Of a DNA stretch of 64,000 bases, positions 49,234-56,945 are shown one piece after another. Under the pieces are notes generated by a model. The model ran no database searches and was not told the DNA's origin. It saw nothing but the letters and a program-made list of their open reading frames with translations. Source of the stretch: an uncultured Alteromonadaceae bacterium (lineage in GTDB: Bacteria; Pseudomonadota; Gammaproteobacteria; Enterobacterales; Alteromonadaceae); contig CAJXMO010000011.1 in NCBI GenBank assembly GCA_913056495.1, positions 1 through 64,000 of the forward strand, in the 5' to 3' direction. Every line of letters starts with the position of its first letter. The first letter of the stretch is position 1. A program made the position numbers and the translations under genes.

Positions 49234-49944
49234 CTAGTGAGTATTTAATTGATTCAGGTCCTGCATATTCAGGCAGGATTTAAAATAAGATTTAAGACTT
49301 AAATCATGGCTGACAAAAATCAGCGTTGAGCCGGATTGTTCTGACAATGCCAGCAACAACTTTATGAAGGCATTGCGGGCAGTATAGTCAAGTGCTGAGG
49401 TCGGCTCATCGACCAGCAAAATTTCGGGTTGGTTAATCAATGCTCGGGCAATCGCGACTCTCTGTTGCTGTCCGACACTTAATTCGTTTGCTCGTTGATT
49501 TTCTGATCTTTCAGGTAAATTAAGGTCTGCCAATAATTGTTTCATTTTGAGCGCCACTTTAGCGGGTGAGGTTTGACCAAAATAAGCTGCCAGTTCAATA
49601 TTTTTTTGCACCGTCAGGTAAGGGATTAAATTAAACTGTTGAAAAACAACCCCAATATGTTTTGCCCTGAACTGATCCCGTTTGCGCCCGGATAAATTAG
49701 AAAAAGTTTGATCCAAAAGTTTGATCTTGCCTTGTTCGGGTTGTAATACACCACATAATAAATTTAATAATGTTGTTTTGCCGGAGCCAGAATCACCATA
49801 CAAAAATATATTGTCTCCGGACTCGACTTGCCAGTGATTCAGGCAGAGTTGAGGATTGGCGCTACCCGGATAACTAAATTTAAGGTTTGTTATGTCTATC
49901 GCGGTTTGGGGGCTGCTGCGTTTTTCTTCAAATTGTGCGGACAT
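49234..49944 (-). CDS. ABC transporter ATP-binding protein (LolD/MacB type), zinc island
   Basis: A 236-residue ATPase. Walker A is YGDSGSGKTTLLN (about 49-61), Q-loop GVVFQQFNLIPY, signature NELSVGQQQRVAIARAL (about 153-169), Walker B EILLVDEPTSALD (about 174-186) and switch His in FVSHD. Its start lies 42 bp from a Zur-like palindrome shared with the divergent DUF3299 gene. Confidence 0.9.
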   Translation of the reverse strand: MSAQFEEKRSSPQTAIDITNLKFSYPGSANPQLCLNHWQVESGDNIFLYGDSGSGKTTLLNLLCGVLQPEQGKIKLLDQTFSNLSGRKRDQFRAKHIGVVFQQFNLIPYLTVQKNIELAAYFGQTSPAKVALKMKQLLADLNLPERSENQRANELSVGQQQRVAIARALINQPEILLVDEPTSALDYTARNAFIKLLLALSEQSGSTLIFVSHDLSLKSYFKSCLNMQDLNQLNTH

Positions 49945-49985
49945 CGAATTATGTCGTCCTGTCTATTTTGGGTTGAAATACTTTT

Positions 49986-50002
49986 ATGTTACGTTATAAC
50001 AT
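49986..50002. promoter_or_regulatory. Zur-like box between the ABC operon and DUF3299
   Basis: ATGTTACGTTATAACAT contains GTTACGTTATAAC, close to the gammaproteobacterial Zur core GTTATAnTATAAC, with symmetric ATGTTA / TAACAT flanks. It is placed in the middle of a divergent promoter. Confidence 0.7.
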
Positions 50003-50041
50003 GTATTTAAGTTGAACATCAAACAAAAGCGTATTACTCAA

Positions 50042-50632
50042 ATGCGAGCATTAGAATTCAAAACAACAGCGTCAATGATTAGTGTTATCTGGCTGGTTAT
50101 GATGACAGGGCCTGTCTTGGCAGAAACTCAATTTAACCCGGAATATCAGGCAGTGGAATGGCCACAATTAATGCCTGAAGATGATTTAAATGCGTTGATG
50201 GATCCACCGGATTATTTATCTGAAATTACAGATGGCAGTGAGGCCGACTCTGTTGAAGCGCTGGCTAATAATAAGAATGCAGATGCCAAAACCAAGCGTT
50301 ATCAGCAAGCTCTGAATTCAACCCGTGTTATGCCCGAGTATAATCATAAAAAAATTCGCATTCCCGGCTTTGTCGTACCGGTTTTTGTCGATCAGGCACA
50401 AAAAACAATGCACTTTTTTGTGGTACCTTATTTTGGTGCTTGTTTGCATTTGCCACCGCCGCCACCTAATCAAATTATTTATGTTGAATATGAAAAAGGG
50501 CTGAAAGTAGATAATCTATATGAGCCTTTTTGGTTCGAAGGGACTTTAACAATCGAACACAAGCAAACCGATATTGCAGCCGCTTCATACCAGATGAAAG
50601 TGACGCGAATTTTGCCTTATACCGAAGAATAA
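50042..50632 (+). CDS. DUF3299 secreted protein
   Basis: A 196-residue exported protein (signal about 1-28, cleavage after VLAE). The DUF3299 core is KKIRIPGFVVPVFVD, then FFVVPYFGACLHLPPPPPNQ (about 130-149). DUF3299 proteins commonly accompany FtsX-type ABC transporters and ZrgA, as here. The frame opens with TTG at 50012; the ATG at 50042 gives a better signal peptide. Function unknown; probably a periplasmic partner of the ABC pair. Confidence 0.82.
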   Translation: MRALEFKTTASMISVIWLVMMTGPVLAETQFNPEYQAVEWPQLMPEDDLNALMDPPDYLSEITDGSEADSVEALANNKNADAKTKRYQQALNSTRVMPEYNHKKIRIPGFVVPVFVDQAQKTMHFFVVPYFGACLHLPPPPPNQIIYVEYEKGLKVDNLYEPFWFEGTLTIEHKQTDIAAASYQMKVTRILPYTEE

Positions 50633-50649
50633 ACTGAGTTATTCTTCGG
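50622..50649. terminator. Palindrome formed by the converging ends of DUF3299 and zur
   Basis: CCGAAGAATAA (50622-50632) and TTATTCTTCGG (50639-50649) form an 11-bp perfect stem with a 6-nt loop. Each arm is the last codons and stop of one gene (both proteins end in Glu-Glu). Likely a bidirectional transcription stop, though T tracts are short. Confidence 0.55.
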
Positions 50650-51100
50650 CTTGTTTGCATTTTTCACAAATGCAGCTCAATTCAAGCTGTGGGTCTTTTA
50701 AATTCAAGCCCGCATGGCTCAATTGTATTTTCAGTTGCTCAATTAAAGTTGGGTCTATTCTAATATTTTTCACCTGTTTACATTTAATGCAATACTGATA
50801 CTGGTGGGTAACACTGTCTTCGGACAATTGATTTTGCTCACAAGCAATAAAACGGTTTGCGATTTCCAGTTTGTGCACCAAACCTTGTTCAACCAGAAAC
50901 TCTAGAATACGGTAAACCGACATTGCGGGCAGCTTCACTGAGAATGTTTGTTTGCAATAATCAATGATCTCATAAGCGGAGAGGGCTTTTTCTGAGATGA
51001 GTAGAGCCGATAAAATGAGCTTTCGTTTTTGGGTTAAACGCTGCTCATTTTCCTGACAATTTTGCTCTGCATTGAGCAAAAAAGATTCTAAACTTTCCAT
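50639..51100 (-). CDS. zur: Zinc uptake regulator Zur (Fur family)
   Basis: A 153-residue Fur-family repressor. A winged helix (about 20-85) includes RKLILSALLISEKALSAYEI and AMSVYRILEFLVEQGLVHKL. The structural zinc site is two CxxC pairs, CIKCKQ (about 107) and CICEKC (about 145), with VTHQYQYC between. The zrgA neighbourhood and nearby Zur-like boxes favour Zur over Fur. It is the last gene of the merC-DUF1826-zrgA-zur operon, 4 bp from zrgA, so autoregulation is likely. Confidence 0.9.
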   Translation of the reverse strand: MESLESFLLNAEQNCQENEQRLTQKRKLILSALLISEKALSAYEIIDYCKQTFSVKLPAMSVYRILEFLVEQGLVHKLEIANRFIACEQNQLSEDSVTHQYQYCIKCKQVKNIRIDPTLIEQLKIQLSHAGLNLKDPQLELSCICEKCKQAEE

Positions 51101-51103
51101 ATT

Positions 51104-51721
51104 TTATTCGTCCAGTTTTAAATAATTTGCTCCGCGTTCAAGTTCACTAAGCCCTTGTTTTTGATGGGTGATCCACAGAGCCTGAATATAATTCAGATGT
51201 TCAAACTGATTGAAAAAATTTACCTCTATTACTGTGAGTTTTGTAGCTTCAGTACAATTGAATTGGTAACGGGCTTTTATTTCGCTATGTTGAGCTTGCG
51301 CTTCATCTTTGTGGTAATGATCATGGTGCTCTGTTTGTGAATCTTGATCAGACGGCTTGGTATGTCGTATAGGTTGCTCAGGCAGGATTTGGTTTAGATC
51401 GATTTTAGCGGTTTTTAGCTGACATTCAGAGCCGCTAAAGCGATATAGCTCAGATACATTGGTAAGCTGCTGCCTGAGTTTTTCAACTCGCGCCATCTCA
51501 TCCGCTGTACTTGCCTGATACTCAAACCCAACCAGGTTGACCGCTGGTGAATTAAACTGAATTTCTAGCTGGTTGTGCTCAATGACCAGATTAAGTTGAG
51601 CATGGCCATGAAGGTGAGCAGGGTTTTCATCAAAACCAGCAGCGACTGCACTTTGCGCATATTGCAAACTGGTTGTAAGAACGAGCGCTTGAAATATTGA
51701 GGTGGTATATCGATTTTTCAT
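51104..51721 (-). CDS. zrgA: ZrgA-type periplasmic zinc-binding protein (DUF2796)
   Basis: Exported protein of 205 residues with a signal peptide (about 1-28, ending SAVAAG). The DUF2796 opening HLHGHAQLNLVIEHNQLEIQ is followed by FNSPAVNLVGFE. A His/Asp/Glu-rich metal-binding insertion is HHDHYHKDEAQAQH (about 133-146). The frame begins at 51736, but CGGAG at 51728-51732 points to the ATG at 51721. Family members in Vibrio are Zur-regulated zinc acquisition proteins. Confidence 0.87.
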   Translation of the reverse strand: MKNRYTTSIFQALVLTTSLQYAQSAVAAGFDENPAHLHGHAQLNLVIEHNQLEIQFNSPAVNLVGFEYQASTADEMARVEKLRQQLTNVSELYRFSGSECQLKTAKIDLNQILPEQPIRHTKPSDQDSQTEHHDHYHKDEAQAQHSEIKARYQFNCTEATKLTVIEVNFFNQFEHLNYIQALWITHQKQGLSELERGANYLKLDE

Positions 51722-51735
51722 CATGATCTCCGTCA

Positions 51736-52407
51736 TTAATGCATTAAATCCAAGGTTAACATTAACCGCTTTTCGCCAGACTTGAGTGCCGGTGACCTAT
51801 GGATTAAACCGGCATTTTCATTGTTCGGCCAGGTTTCGCCTTTGAGCAGTGCAACTTCTCCGGGTTTTAGCTCACAGACATGCTCTGGATTATAGAAACG
51901 GGCTGTTTCTGAATTTAAAATTTCGGCTGGTCGTGCAAGATGCTGTCGATCAATACTATGATTAGCCAACCACTGGGTTGCGCAGCCTGAGTATGTTGTG
52001 ATTAAGCGACAGGGCACTTTATCAACATGAAACTTTGGACACATGGCTTTGTTTAAAATAGACAGTCTTAACCCGGCTTGCTGTAAATCAAACAAACAGC
52101 AAAACATATCTACTAACTGGCTGATATCTTCGCAGAGTTCAAAAGCACAATTTAGTTCATCTAAATAAGGTAAAAGCGTCTGTGTGACGCTATTAGGTGA
52201 TACCTGACGTACCAGATTTAATTTTGCACCCGACTTTATAAAATTAGCTATATCAAGCTGCATTGCACTAGTTATTGAGCGCCGCCATACGGATAAGTTG
52301 CAATCCTCGCGGTAAATATCAGCCAGAATTTCAGGGTTATCAGACTGACAGTCAATCCGATAGTTATCAATAAGTGATGCTTCATAAAGGGTATTAGGCT
52401 TGTTCAT
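51736..52407 (-). CDS. DUF1826 protein
   Basis: A 223-residue soluble protein of the DUF1826 family, with signatures NLSVWRR (about 38), FHVDKVPCRLITTYSGCATQWL (about 128-149) and LLKGETWPNNENAGLIHRSP (about 187-206). The HxD...H pattern resembles the metal site of cupin or 2-oxoglutarate dioxygenase-like folds (inference). Family genes frequently sit in Zur regulons, as here between merC and zrgA. Confidence 0.82.
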   Translation of the reverse strand: MNKPNTLYEASLIDNYRIDCQSDNPEILADIYREDCNLSVWRRSITSAMQLDIANFIKSGAKLNLVRQVSPNSVTQTLLPYLDELNCAFELCEDISQLVDMFCCLFDLQQAGLRLSILNKAMCPKFHVDKVPCRLITTYSGCATQWLANHSIDRQHLARPAEILNSETARFYNPEHVCELKPGEVALLKGETWPNNENAGLIHRSPALKSGEKRLMLTLDLMH

Positions 52408-52408
52408 T

Positions 52409-52822
52409 TTAGTCTTTGTCGTTGTTTAACAGAGCACAATGGTGCGCGTTTCTGAGTTTAAAGTTTTTGTAGTGTGCCAATGCGATCATGCAACTGGCTA
52501 ACGTTGTCAGGGTTAATTCCGCCGATTCGCTTAATCTCTCATGTCCAAGCATGACTGTCAGTGCAAGTAAGCCCAAACCTATAAGTCCGATTGCCAGTAC
52601 ACTTGTATTTTTATGGTGGGTAAAACCAAGAGTTAAGGCGAATACACCCAGAGGCACCACCAAATAAAGCAGCACCTCATGTAAGGTGTCATGCTCCATT
52701 TCTAAAAATACACCTGCAGTTGGAATTAGAACTAAAACCATAGGAATGAGCAGGCAATGAATTAAGCAGATGGATGACAGACAAATGGCTAGTTTGTCGC
52801 TGAACATCTGAATTTTAACCAT
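52409..52822 (-). CDS. MerC-domain membrane protein
   Basis: A 137-residue inner-membrane protein with four hydrophobic segments and the MerC cysteine motif SSICLIHCLLIPM (about 16-28). MerC proteins carry Hg(II) in mer operons, but Zur-linked MerC-like proteins probably handle zinc. The gene starts the operon with DUF1826, zrgA and zur (1-bp gap to DUF1826), behind ribosome binding site GTGGAG and a double Zur-like box. Confidence 0.82.
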   Translation of the reverse strand: MVKIQMFSDKLAICLSSICLIHCLLIPMVLVLIPTAGVFLEMEHDTLHEVLLYLVVPLGVFALTLGFTHHKNTSVLAIGLIGLGLLALTVMLGHERLSESAELTLTTLASCMIALAHYKNFKLRNAHHCALLNNDKD

Positions 52823-52879
52823 TTTTAAATCTCCACTTATGACTAATAAAGCAGACCAAGATAGCTTGCTTTAATTATT

Positions 52880-52919
52880 GTTACAATATAACATAACACA
52901 AAATGTGTTATAATATAAC
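52880..52919. promoter_or_regulatory. Double Zur-like box between merC and the zinc receptor
   Basis: Two cores: GTTACAATATAAC (52880-52892, one mismatch) and GTTATAATATAAC (52907-52919, perfectly symmetric about its centre). The spacer adds a third palindrome, ATAACAC-AAAAT-GTGTTAT. Centre-to-centre spacing is 27 bp. It sits in the divergent promoter, so one array can control both operons. Confidence 0.85.
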
Positions 52920-52937
52920 AATTATTTGGAGTGTTAA

Positions 52938-55400
52938 ATGTATTATAAAAAACAACTGGCGGTTGCAATTGCTGCACTTTTTCCGCTTGTTTCAGCCGCC
53001 AGTGAAATTGACGGTACTGTATTGAATGTTCAGGGTAAGCCTGTAGCCGGTGCATTTGTTGAAGTAGAGGGTAAAAGTCAATCTGTTAAAACCGATAAAA
53101 ATGGTCAGTTTACGTTAAGTGAACTTGAGCCTGGTATGACCAAGTTACATATTTTCGCCGACGGTTTTGCGCATTTACACCAGCAATTGCAACTGCCTGA
53201 ATCAGGTTTAGATAATTATCTTGTTAGATTAAATCGATCAGCGATTGAAGTGATTGATGTGGTGTCAGCGCCTGTGCATATGTCGGTTATGGAATCTGCC
53301 ATACCGGTTAATGTGATTAGTGGGGAATCATTAAGAAGACGGCAAGCATCGACTTTAGGTGATAGCTTAGAAAAATTAGCTGGTGTGAATACGAATTATC
53401 ATGGCGGCGTTGCCAGTACGCCTATTATTCGTGGATTGAGCGGCCCGAGAGTTCTGATTACTCAAAATGGTTTAGATGTAGGGGATGTTTCACGCGTTGG
53501 TCCGGATCATTCAGTGGCTGCTGAGGCGTCAACTGCAACTCAAATAGAAGTGTTGCGTGGCCCGGCGACTCTATTTTATGGCAGTGGTGCAATTGGTGGT
53601 GTGGTTAATGTAATTGACGGTCGTGTGCCGGTAGATAATGCAACCCGGGGTGAGTGGAACCTGGAAACCAGCTCAGTCAATGACAAGAAGCAGGCTTCAT
53701 TTAATCTGACCAGCGGCAGGGATTCAGTTGCAGTTTATCTGGATGGTTACTGGCGAGAATCAGACGATTATCAAGTTCCGGTTGCACCGGATGCTGATTC
53801 AAATGCACAGGGCGATGATTTTACCGTTGAAAATAGTGCGGAAAAATCGAATGGCCTGACGTTAGGTGCAAGTTATTTGTTAGATCAGGGTTATTTGGGT
53901 TTTTCAGTAGAGCAATTTAACCGAGAGTACGGGGTGCCGGGACATAGTCATGGTGGCGAAAATGAAGAGCATGAGCATGAAGAACATGATGAAGATAATC
54001 ATGCTGAAGAGTCAGTTTTAGCAGATTTAGAACAAACCCGTATTCAGGTTATGGGTGAGTTGGCATTAGATTATCAATGGTTTAATAAATTAACTATTCG
54101 GGCTGCAATGACAGACTATGAGCACGCTGAAATAGAAGGCGGATCGGTCGGCACTGTATTTGAAAATTCAACCGAAGAATTACGCGCAGACCTTCACCAT
54201 AATGAATTTGCCGGCTGGCAAGGGGGGATTAGTCTTCACTATAAAAATACGGAAATATCAGCCACAGGCAGCGAAGCGTTCACACCGCCAACACAAGCTC
54301 AAACACTGGCGATGGCACTTATGGAAGAAAAACATATTGACGATGTTCTGTTTTCTTTCGGGGTACGCGCGGAGCAAGTTAAACTCAGTGCTGATCGTGT
54401 ATTTTTACCTCACTTAGGTCTTCATCAGCACCATGAGCAAGCTACTGATGAGCACGAGCACCATGCGCATACGGACGCCGAGCATACTCAAGTGTTAGAC
54501 TTTACGCAGGTATACGATGTTGAACACACATTTACACCTGTCAGTTTATCTGCTGGTTTGGTATGGGATTTTGTTGAACATTATAATTTGGGTATATCCG
54601 TTTCACGCTCGCAACGGGCACCTTCGGCTTCAGAGCTATTATCTTTTGGCCCACATATAGGTACGCGCTCATATGAAGTTGGCGCCCTGTTTACCCTGCA
54701 TCAGCACGAAGACGAAAGCCATTTTGAATTAAATCAAGCAGCCATAGCGTTAGAAACTTCAAATAATATCGATTTGACACTTCGTAAAACACAAGGCGAT
54801 CTGGGCTTTGTATTCAATGTTTTTTATAACCGGGTCGATAATTTTTATTATCAAGCTGCAACCGGTTTATTTGCCGAAGTAAGTCATCAACATGGGGAAT
54901 CTGGGCATGCGCATGAAGAGGAACACGCTCACGATGAGCATGCGTCAGAATTACCGGTTTATTTATTTCAATCAGACGATGTCATTTTAACCGGTTTTGA
55001 AGCTCAGGTTGCGTGGCAGATTAACGATGAGTTTAAAGCCAGTGCCTTCTCGGATTATGTGCGTGCTAAGTTACAGGATGGAGGAGATTTGCCCCGCACG
55101 CCACCATTAAGACTAGGTACACAATTTAGTTATCAGAATGAACAACTGAGTGCACATCTGGATATTACAAGATATCAGGAGCAAGACAAGGTATCCGGTT
55201 TTGAGACGACAACAGCCGGATACACCCTGGTCGATGTTCAGGTCGCTTATGACTTGTCATTGCTTAATCAGGATACTGCCTTGTATTTGAAGATTAACAA
55301 CCTGACAGATGAAGCTGCGCGTGTTCATACGTCATTCTTAAAAGATTTAACCCCTCGTCCGGGCAGAAATATAACCGCAGGCATTCGTGGGTATTTCTAA
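52938..55400 (+). CDS. ZnuD-like TonB-dependent zinc receptor
   Basis: An 820-residue outer-membrane receptor. After the signal peptide (about 1-20) comes a carboxypeptidase-regulatory-like beta-sandwich (about 22-90), a TonB-box/plug region (about 100-235, ATLGDSLEKLAGVNTNYHGG and GAIGGVVNVIDGR), and a barrel ending in Phe. Three extracellular His-rich loops are visible: about 334-358, about 494-520 and about 650-672 (for example GHAHEEEHAHDEHA). This is the hallmark of ZnuD-type receptors. A double Zur-like box lies upstream. Confidence 0.92.
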   Translation: MYYKKQLAVAIAALFPLVSAASEIDGTVLNVQGKPVAGAFVEVEGKSQSVKTDKNGQFTLSELEPGMTKLHIFADGFAHLHQQLQLPESGLDNYLVRLNRSAIEVIDVVSAPVHMSVMESAIPVNVISGESLRRRQASTLGDSLEKLAGVNTNYHGGVASTPIIRGLSGPRVLITQNGLDVGDVSRVGPDHSVAAEASTATQIEVLRGPATLFYGSGAIGGVVNVIDGRVPVDNATRGEWNLETSSVNDKKQASFNLTSGRDSVAVYLDGYWRESDDYQVPVAPDADSNAQGDDFTVENSAEKSNGLTLGASYLLDQGYLGFSVEQFNREYGVPGHSHGGENEEHEHEEHDEDNHAEESVLADLEQTRIQVMGELALDYQWFNKLTIRAAMTDYEHAEIEGGSVGTVFENSTEELRADLHHNEFAGWQGGISLHYKNTEISATGSEAFTPPTQAQTLAMALMEEKHIDDVLFSFGVRAEQVKLSADRVFLPHLGLHQHHEQATDEHEHHAHTDAEHTQVLDFTQVYDVEHTFTPVSLSAGLVWDFVEHYNLGISVSRSQRAPSASELLSFGPHIGTRSYEVGALFTLHQHEDESHFELNQAAIALETSNNIDLTLRKTQGDLGFVFNVFYNRVDNFYYQAATGLFAEVSHQHGESGHAHEEEHAHDEHASELPVYLFQSDDVILTGFEAQVAWQINDEFKASAFSDYVRAKLQDGGDLPRTPPLRLGTQFSYQNEQLSAHLDITRYQEQDKVSGFETTTAGYTLVDVQVAYDLSLLNQDTALYLKINNLTDEAARVHTSFLKDLTPRPGRNITAGIRGYF

Positions 55401-55452
55401 GCCATTTAAAAACTAATTCAATTATATAAAACTTAAATTAAGGATCAGAATA

Positions 55453-56820
55453 ATGAAAACTTTCCATTTAAATATACTGGCTGCTGCAGTGAGTGCTTTG
55501 CTTTTATCTGCTTGTGGTGATGCAGAAACGACGATTGTTGAACGCGCGCCTGTTGAAAACGAAGCGGATTATAATCATGGTGATGATCACCAGCATGATG
55601 ATAGCTACGAGATTAAAAGCGCAGGGCGTCTGGCGGTTTTAACGGCAGGTGGTGATGAAGCGTTAATTTATGACTTGGATGATGCCAGTTTGCTTGACAG
55701 TTTTACACTGAGTAATGCATCCAGTACTTTATCATCTTCAGCTGGTTTTCGTTATGCGGTTATCAATAACCGGGCAGCAGATCAGGTAGAATTTATTGAT
55801 TCAGGTCTTTGGCGAGAAGACCATGGTGAACACTTGCACGATTATAAACAAGCCCCTGATTTATCAGGTTATAAAGTGAGTGGCAGCCGACCGACTCATT
55901 TGGTTAAACATGATGAACAATTGGCTATTTTTTATGATGGTAATTCAGATACGGGCGAAGCTGCTTCAGTACAGGTTTTAACAGATGCAGATATTGCTAA
56001 TCAAACAGAAAACCTGCCGGCGCTCAATTATTCAGTCAATATGCATGGCGTTGCCGAACCGCATGCTGATCATCTATTTGCTTCAGTTCGCCGAGATGAT
56101 TCACTCAGTACGTCGGCTAATAAAGTATTACCGGATCAGGTAGCCGTCTATCATTTACATGATGATGAATACGAGCAAGAGCATATATTTTTACAAACTT
56201 GCCCGGATTTGCATGGGGCTGCTCAAAATGAAGCCTATCAGGTGTATGGTTGCAGTGATGGTGTATTGGTGACTTATCAGGCTGATGGCGCATATGCATC
56301 TGCAAAAATTGACAATATTGATGCGCTGGATGGGTTAAGAGTGGGTTCTATTTATGGTCACCATGAACAGGGGAGCTTTATCGGTGTTGCATCGCAACAT
56401 GGTGGTGGCAGTGCTGTGTTGGTTCAGATAGAAGCGGGCGAACAAGAAATGCAGGCCATTGACTGGCAGCCACAGGTTGATGCCCATCCAGTGGCCTATT
56501 CATTTTCAGCGGGTGGTGAACACTTTTTGATTTTGGATAATTTGGGTTATTTAACCTTGTTAAGCGCCCATCAGCATGACGATCATAGTCACTGGCAATT
56601 TGAAACCAGAATTGATATCTCTGAGCAAGACATCGCGGATATGCCTGAGGGCTTGTCTTTTGAAATGACCGTCTCGCAAAATGATGATTTAGTGTTCATT
56701 GCGGATCCTATTGCTCAACACATATTACAAATTGATTTAGAAACAGCCGAAGTAGTCAGGGACATTGAACTTAATTTTGCACCCGCGGCGCTAACCTGGC
56801 TGGGCATAGTTGATGACTAA
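55453..56820 (+). CDS. AztD-like zinc-binding beta-propeller lipoprotein
   Basis: A 455-residue lipoprotein (lipobox LSAC, Cys21) with a His/Asp-rich N-terminal arm, NHGDDHQHDDSYE (about 42-54), then a seven-bladed-propeller-like body (repeats such as LAVLTAGGDEALIYDLDD). Further His clusters are HGEHLHDY, YHLHDDEYEQEH and AHQHDDHSHW. This layout matches AztD, a periplasmic zinc metallochaperone of the AztABCD system in Paracoccus. It is 52 bp downstream of the zinc receptor and is inferred to receive zinc from it. Confidence 0.75.
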   Translation: MKTFHLNILAAAVSALLLSACGDAETTIVERAPVENEADYNHGDDHQHDDSYEIKSAGRLAVLTAGGDEALIYDLDDASLLDSFTLSNASSTLSSSAGFRYAVINNRAADQVEFIDSGLWREDHGEHLHDYKQAPDLSGYKVSGSRPTHLVKHDEQLAIFYDGNSDTGEAASVQVLTDADIANQTENLPALNYSVNMHGVAEPHADHLFASVRRDDSLSTSANKVLPDQVAVYHLHDDEYEQEHIFLQTCPDLHGAAQNEAYQVYGCSDGVLVTYQADGAYASAKIDNIDALDGLRVGSIYGHHEQGSFIGVASQHGGGSAVLVQIEAGEQEMQAIDWQPQVDAHPVAYSFSAGGEHFLILDNLGYLTLLSAHQHDDHSHWQFETRIDISEQDIADMPEGLSFEMTVSQNDDLVFIADPIAQHILQIDLETAEVVRDIELNFAPAALTWLGIVDD

Positions 56821-56894
56821 GATGAGCACAATCATTAATTTTGCAGTCGTTTTTATCTCAGCTAAAGCGTAATTTATCTGCTGAGTAAATCCAC

Positions 56895-56925
56895 AAAGGG
56901 AAGTCGAATCCAGATTTCCCTTTTT
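56895..56925 (+). terminator. Terminator of the zinc receptor operon
   Basis: Stem AAAGGGAA (56895-56902) / TTCCCTTT (56916-56923) followed by T residues, 75 bp after the AztD-like gene; convergent with the diguanylate cyclase. Confidence 0.8.
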
Positions 56926-56945
56926 ATAAGCCCAGATCTAACACC

